Assembly (NCBI RefSeq): GCF_031458235.1
Contig: NZ_JAVDYB010000001.1
Location: 7,589,001 to 7,653,000, forward strand
Source of the DNA: Catenuloplanes atrovinosus
GTDB taxonomy: Bacteria > Actinomycetota > Actinomycetes > Mycobacteriales > Micromonosporaceae
DNA: 64,000 bases
Direction of reading: 5' to 3'
The translations under genes and the position numbers were made by a program. This document shows positions 62,708-64,000 of the stretch, one piece after another; position 1 is the first letter of the stretch, and each line of letters starts with the position of its first letter. Below the pieces are notes generated by a model. It had not been told where the DNA came from. It made no database searches and saw only the letters and a program-made list of their open reading frames with translations.

Positions 62708-62781
62708 CCCGGCGGCCTGCGCGGCGCCGGAGGGCGTTGCGTACCCCCTGCCGGAGGGTCTTGGTCGTTGGTCTTCGGGGA

Positions 62782-63582
62782 TCAGGCGTTGGTCGGGGTG
62801 GCGTCGCCGGCCGGGTCGGGGGATGCGGAGGCTGCCTGAGTCGCGGCGGCCTCGTCGTCGGGCTCCTCCAGCGCGGCGACCGAGCTGATCGGCTCGGCGG
62901 GCGTTGGTGCCGACGTGCCGTTGCTGTCCGACTCCCGCGTGGTGCCCGTGCCGGCGCCGATCTCGGTGTCGGTGTCACCGTCGGCGGAGAAGCTGGACGG
63001 CGCCTGCCACTGGATGTGCGGCGGCTCGGCCAGCGGGCGGCCACCGAATTCGGCGAGCCACGCGGCGACGAGCGCGAGGTTCTCCCGCCACTGCATCTCG
63101 GGGATCGGCGGAAGGATCGCGTCCCACAGGGAGAGGAACGTGCCGCGCAGCTGGAGCCGCCCGTACGGCCGCGCGAGGAACCACATGTGCAGGTGCGCGG
63201 AGCCGTCGCCCCAGCGGTTGACGTGCACGCGCGCGACGCCGTCCAATGAGCGGACGGCGCGCTCCAGCCGTACCGTCATCACGCCCAGCTCGGCCGCGAG
63301 CAGGTTCGGCAGGTCGCCCAGGTCGAGGTGGGAGCGGGACTCCAGAATCAGGACCATCGGCAGGCCGGACGGCTGATCCATGGCGCGGACCCGCCAGCGG
63401 TCGCTGACCCAGATGTACGCCTCATCGGGCGCGGCACACGCGACACAGTCGGCCGAGTCCTCGCCCTTACGCGACGGCTCGACCTCCACCGGGTCGTCGA
63501 TCTGCTTCACGCGGATGTCGCCCTCGAACGGGAACGACGGCCACTTCGTGAACTCAGGCACGGAGGAAGGGGTGTGGGGCAC
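62782..63582 (-). CDS. HIT-superfamily-like protein with acidic disordered tail
   Basis: 266 residues from GTG 63582. A cysteine pair (SADCVACAAPDEA), LPMVLILESRSHLDLGDLPNLLAAELGVMTVRLERAV, and HVNRWGDGSAHLHMWFLARPYGRLQLRG resemble a HIT fold with H-x-H; the third His of the HIT triad is Trp, so the nucleotide hydrolase function may be altered. The last 75 residues are Ala/Asp/Glu/Thr-rich. Similar proteins occur near parB in Micromonosporaceae. Function not established. Confidence 0.68.
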   Translation of the reverse strand: MPHTPSSVPEFTKWPSFPFEGDIRVKQIDDPVEVEPSRKGEDSADCVACAAPDEAYIWVSDRWRVRAMDQPSGLPMVLILESRSHLDLGDLPNLLAAELGVMTVRLERAVRSLDGVARVHVNRWGDGSAHLHMWFLARPYGRLQLRGTFLSLWDAILPPIPEMQWRENLALVAAWLAEFGGRPLAEPPHIQWQAPSSFSADGDTDTEIGAGTGTTRESDSNGTSAPTPAEPISSVAALEEPDDEAAATQAASASPDPAGDATPTNA

Positions 63583-63704
63583 GACGCTGACCCTAACGGG
63601 TTTGCCGCCCGATGTCCTTACTCCATTTCGGCTCCTCGCACGCCACTCATGGCCAGTGGCTGATCGGCCGTGGGTGGGCTGGTGGCGGTCGGGTGCGGTG
63701 CCTG

Positions 63705-63962
63705 TTGTCCACGGAGTTATCCACAGGCACTCCGCGCAGCCTGTGGATTACCAACCGGCATGCCCACCGCAGCGGAGGCGATCAAACACCCTGCGTGGGG
63801 CGGCCGCAGGGCGTTATCCACCGCCTTCATCCACAGGCCGACAGGCCGGTTGACGCGCTGTTTCACGTGAAACGGGGGGCCCTGTGGATAACTTCTGTGG
63901 ATAACTCGGAGGGGAGTGGATGGCGAGATGAGGCCAGGTTCTGGGTGCGCGGGTTTTCCACA
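63705..63962. promoter_or_regulatory. Cluster of eight DnaA-box-like 9-mers near the origin
   Basis: Plus strand: TTGTCCACG (63705), TTATCCACA (63717), TTATCCACC (63814), TCATCCACA (63827), TTTTCCACA (63954). Minus strand, read on plus as: TGTGGATTA (63742), TGTGGATAA (63883) and TGTGGATAA (63896). Three match TTATCCACA perfectly and the rest differ by one or two bases. The spacer 63583-64000 contains no gene within the window. It may be part of oriC or a DnaA-titration/regulatory site upstream of the par operon. Confidence 0.8.
63859..63874. promoter_or_regulatory. parS: parS centromere site (ParB-binding)
   Basis: TGTTTCACGTGAAACG matches the conserved parS 16-mer TGTTTCACGTGAAACA at 15 of 16 positions; only the last base differs. 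parS sites cluster around oriC in actinobacteria and are bound by ParB for chromosome segregation. It lies amid the DnaA boxes. Confidence 0.95.
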
Positions 63963-64000
63963 GGCCTTGGGTTTGCTGCTGATGCGGTCGGCGCTCGGGG

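Larger units (their letters stand above)
62117..62781. other. Gene-free spacer with stacked hairpins and a tandem repeat
   Basis: 665 bases without a supportable gene. Hairpins: GACCG/CGGTC directly after the ligase stop; GCGATCC (62186-62192) with GGATCGC (62200-62206); and the long one at 62250-62287. The tandem repeat lies at 62614-62707. Minus-strand frames here are Arg/Pro-rich and not convincing. Confidence 0.6.

Overview
The window is very GC-rich, densely coding actinobacterial chromosome, most likely from the Micromonosporaceae (Actinoplanes, Catenuloplanes or Micromonospora type). This rests on protein style (Pro/Gly-rich tails on small envelope proteins, GTG and TTG starts) and on gene order. 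From about 29 to 60 kb the order follows the origin-proximal region of actinobacteria: ino1-padR-DUF5318-ponA-GT87 and rpsF-ssb-rpsR-rplI-dnaB (M. tuberculosis Rv0046c to Rv0058), then pcnA-murJ-sigM-anti-sigma-trxB-trxA-cwlM (Rv3907c to Rv3915). The right edge carries DnaA-box-like sequences and a near-perfect parS site, so oriC and parAB should lie just beyond.

Layout. 0-0.9 kb: end of moaA plus moaD. 0.9-4.2 kb: one long gene fusing an endonuclease-Q-like PHP nuclease to a UvrD/Rep helicase. 4.3-13.9 kb: a LuxR-type regulator with a degenerate receiver, then a complete compact tad/flp pilus locus (pilin, TadE, TadG, CpaB, CpaE, CpaF, TadB, TadC, prepilin peptidase). 14-17.1 kb: two paralogous proline-rich single-pass membrane proteins and an AAA ATPase. 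17.8-20.7 kb: the rest of the molybdenum cofactor set (moaE, moeA, mog, moaC). 21.2-25.8 kb: a translationally coupled run of GGDEF-EAL protein, GT87-type membrane protein and two CrcB fluoride channel subunits. 26.3-33 kb: dnaB interrupted by an intein with a LAGLIDADG endonuclease, and the rpsF-ssb-rpsR-rplI operon. 33-45 kb: endonuclease IV, membrane glycosyltransferase-like proteins, a bifunctional PBP, a PadR regulator with a perfect palindromic operator, and inositol-phosphate synthase. 45-58 kb: Ogt-type methyltransferase, two zinc-ribbon membrane paralogues, CCA-adding enzyme, MurJ, a separate pseudokinase that is fused to MurJ in mycobacteria, an ECF sigma/anti-sigma pair, thioredoxin system and CwlM. 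58-64 kb: gene-poor spacers with repeats, a GNAT protein, a coupled aminotransferase/ATP-grasp pair, a HIT-like protein and the DnaA-box/parS region.

Points of most interest: (1) the EndoQ-UvrD fusion, which looks like a one-polypeptide system for cutting and unwinding deaminated DNA; (2) an interspersed repeat of about 80 bp that always lies just 3' of a stop codon, in the same orientation as that gene; (3) a split MurJ/pseudokinase pair; (4) a Ddl-like ATP-grasp enzyme with an altered metal-binding motif; (5) several large perfect inverted repeats in gene-free spacers. Most other open frames of hundreds of codons are GC-driven antisense shadows and are left out.
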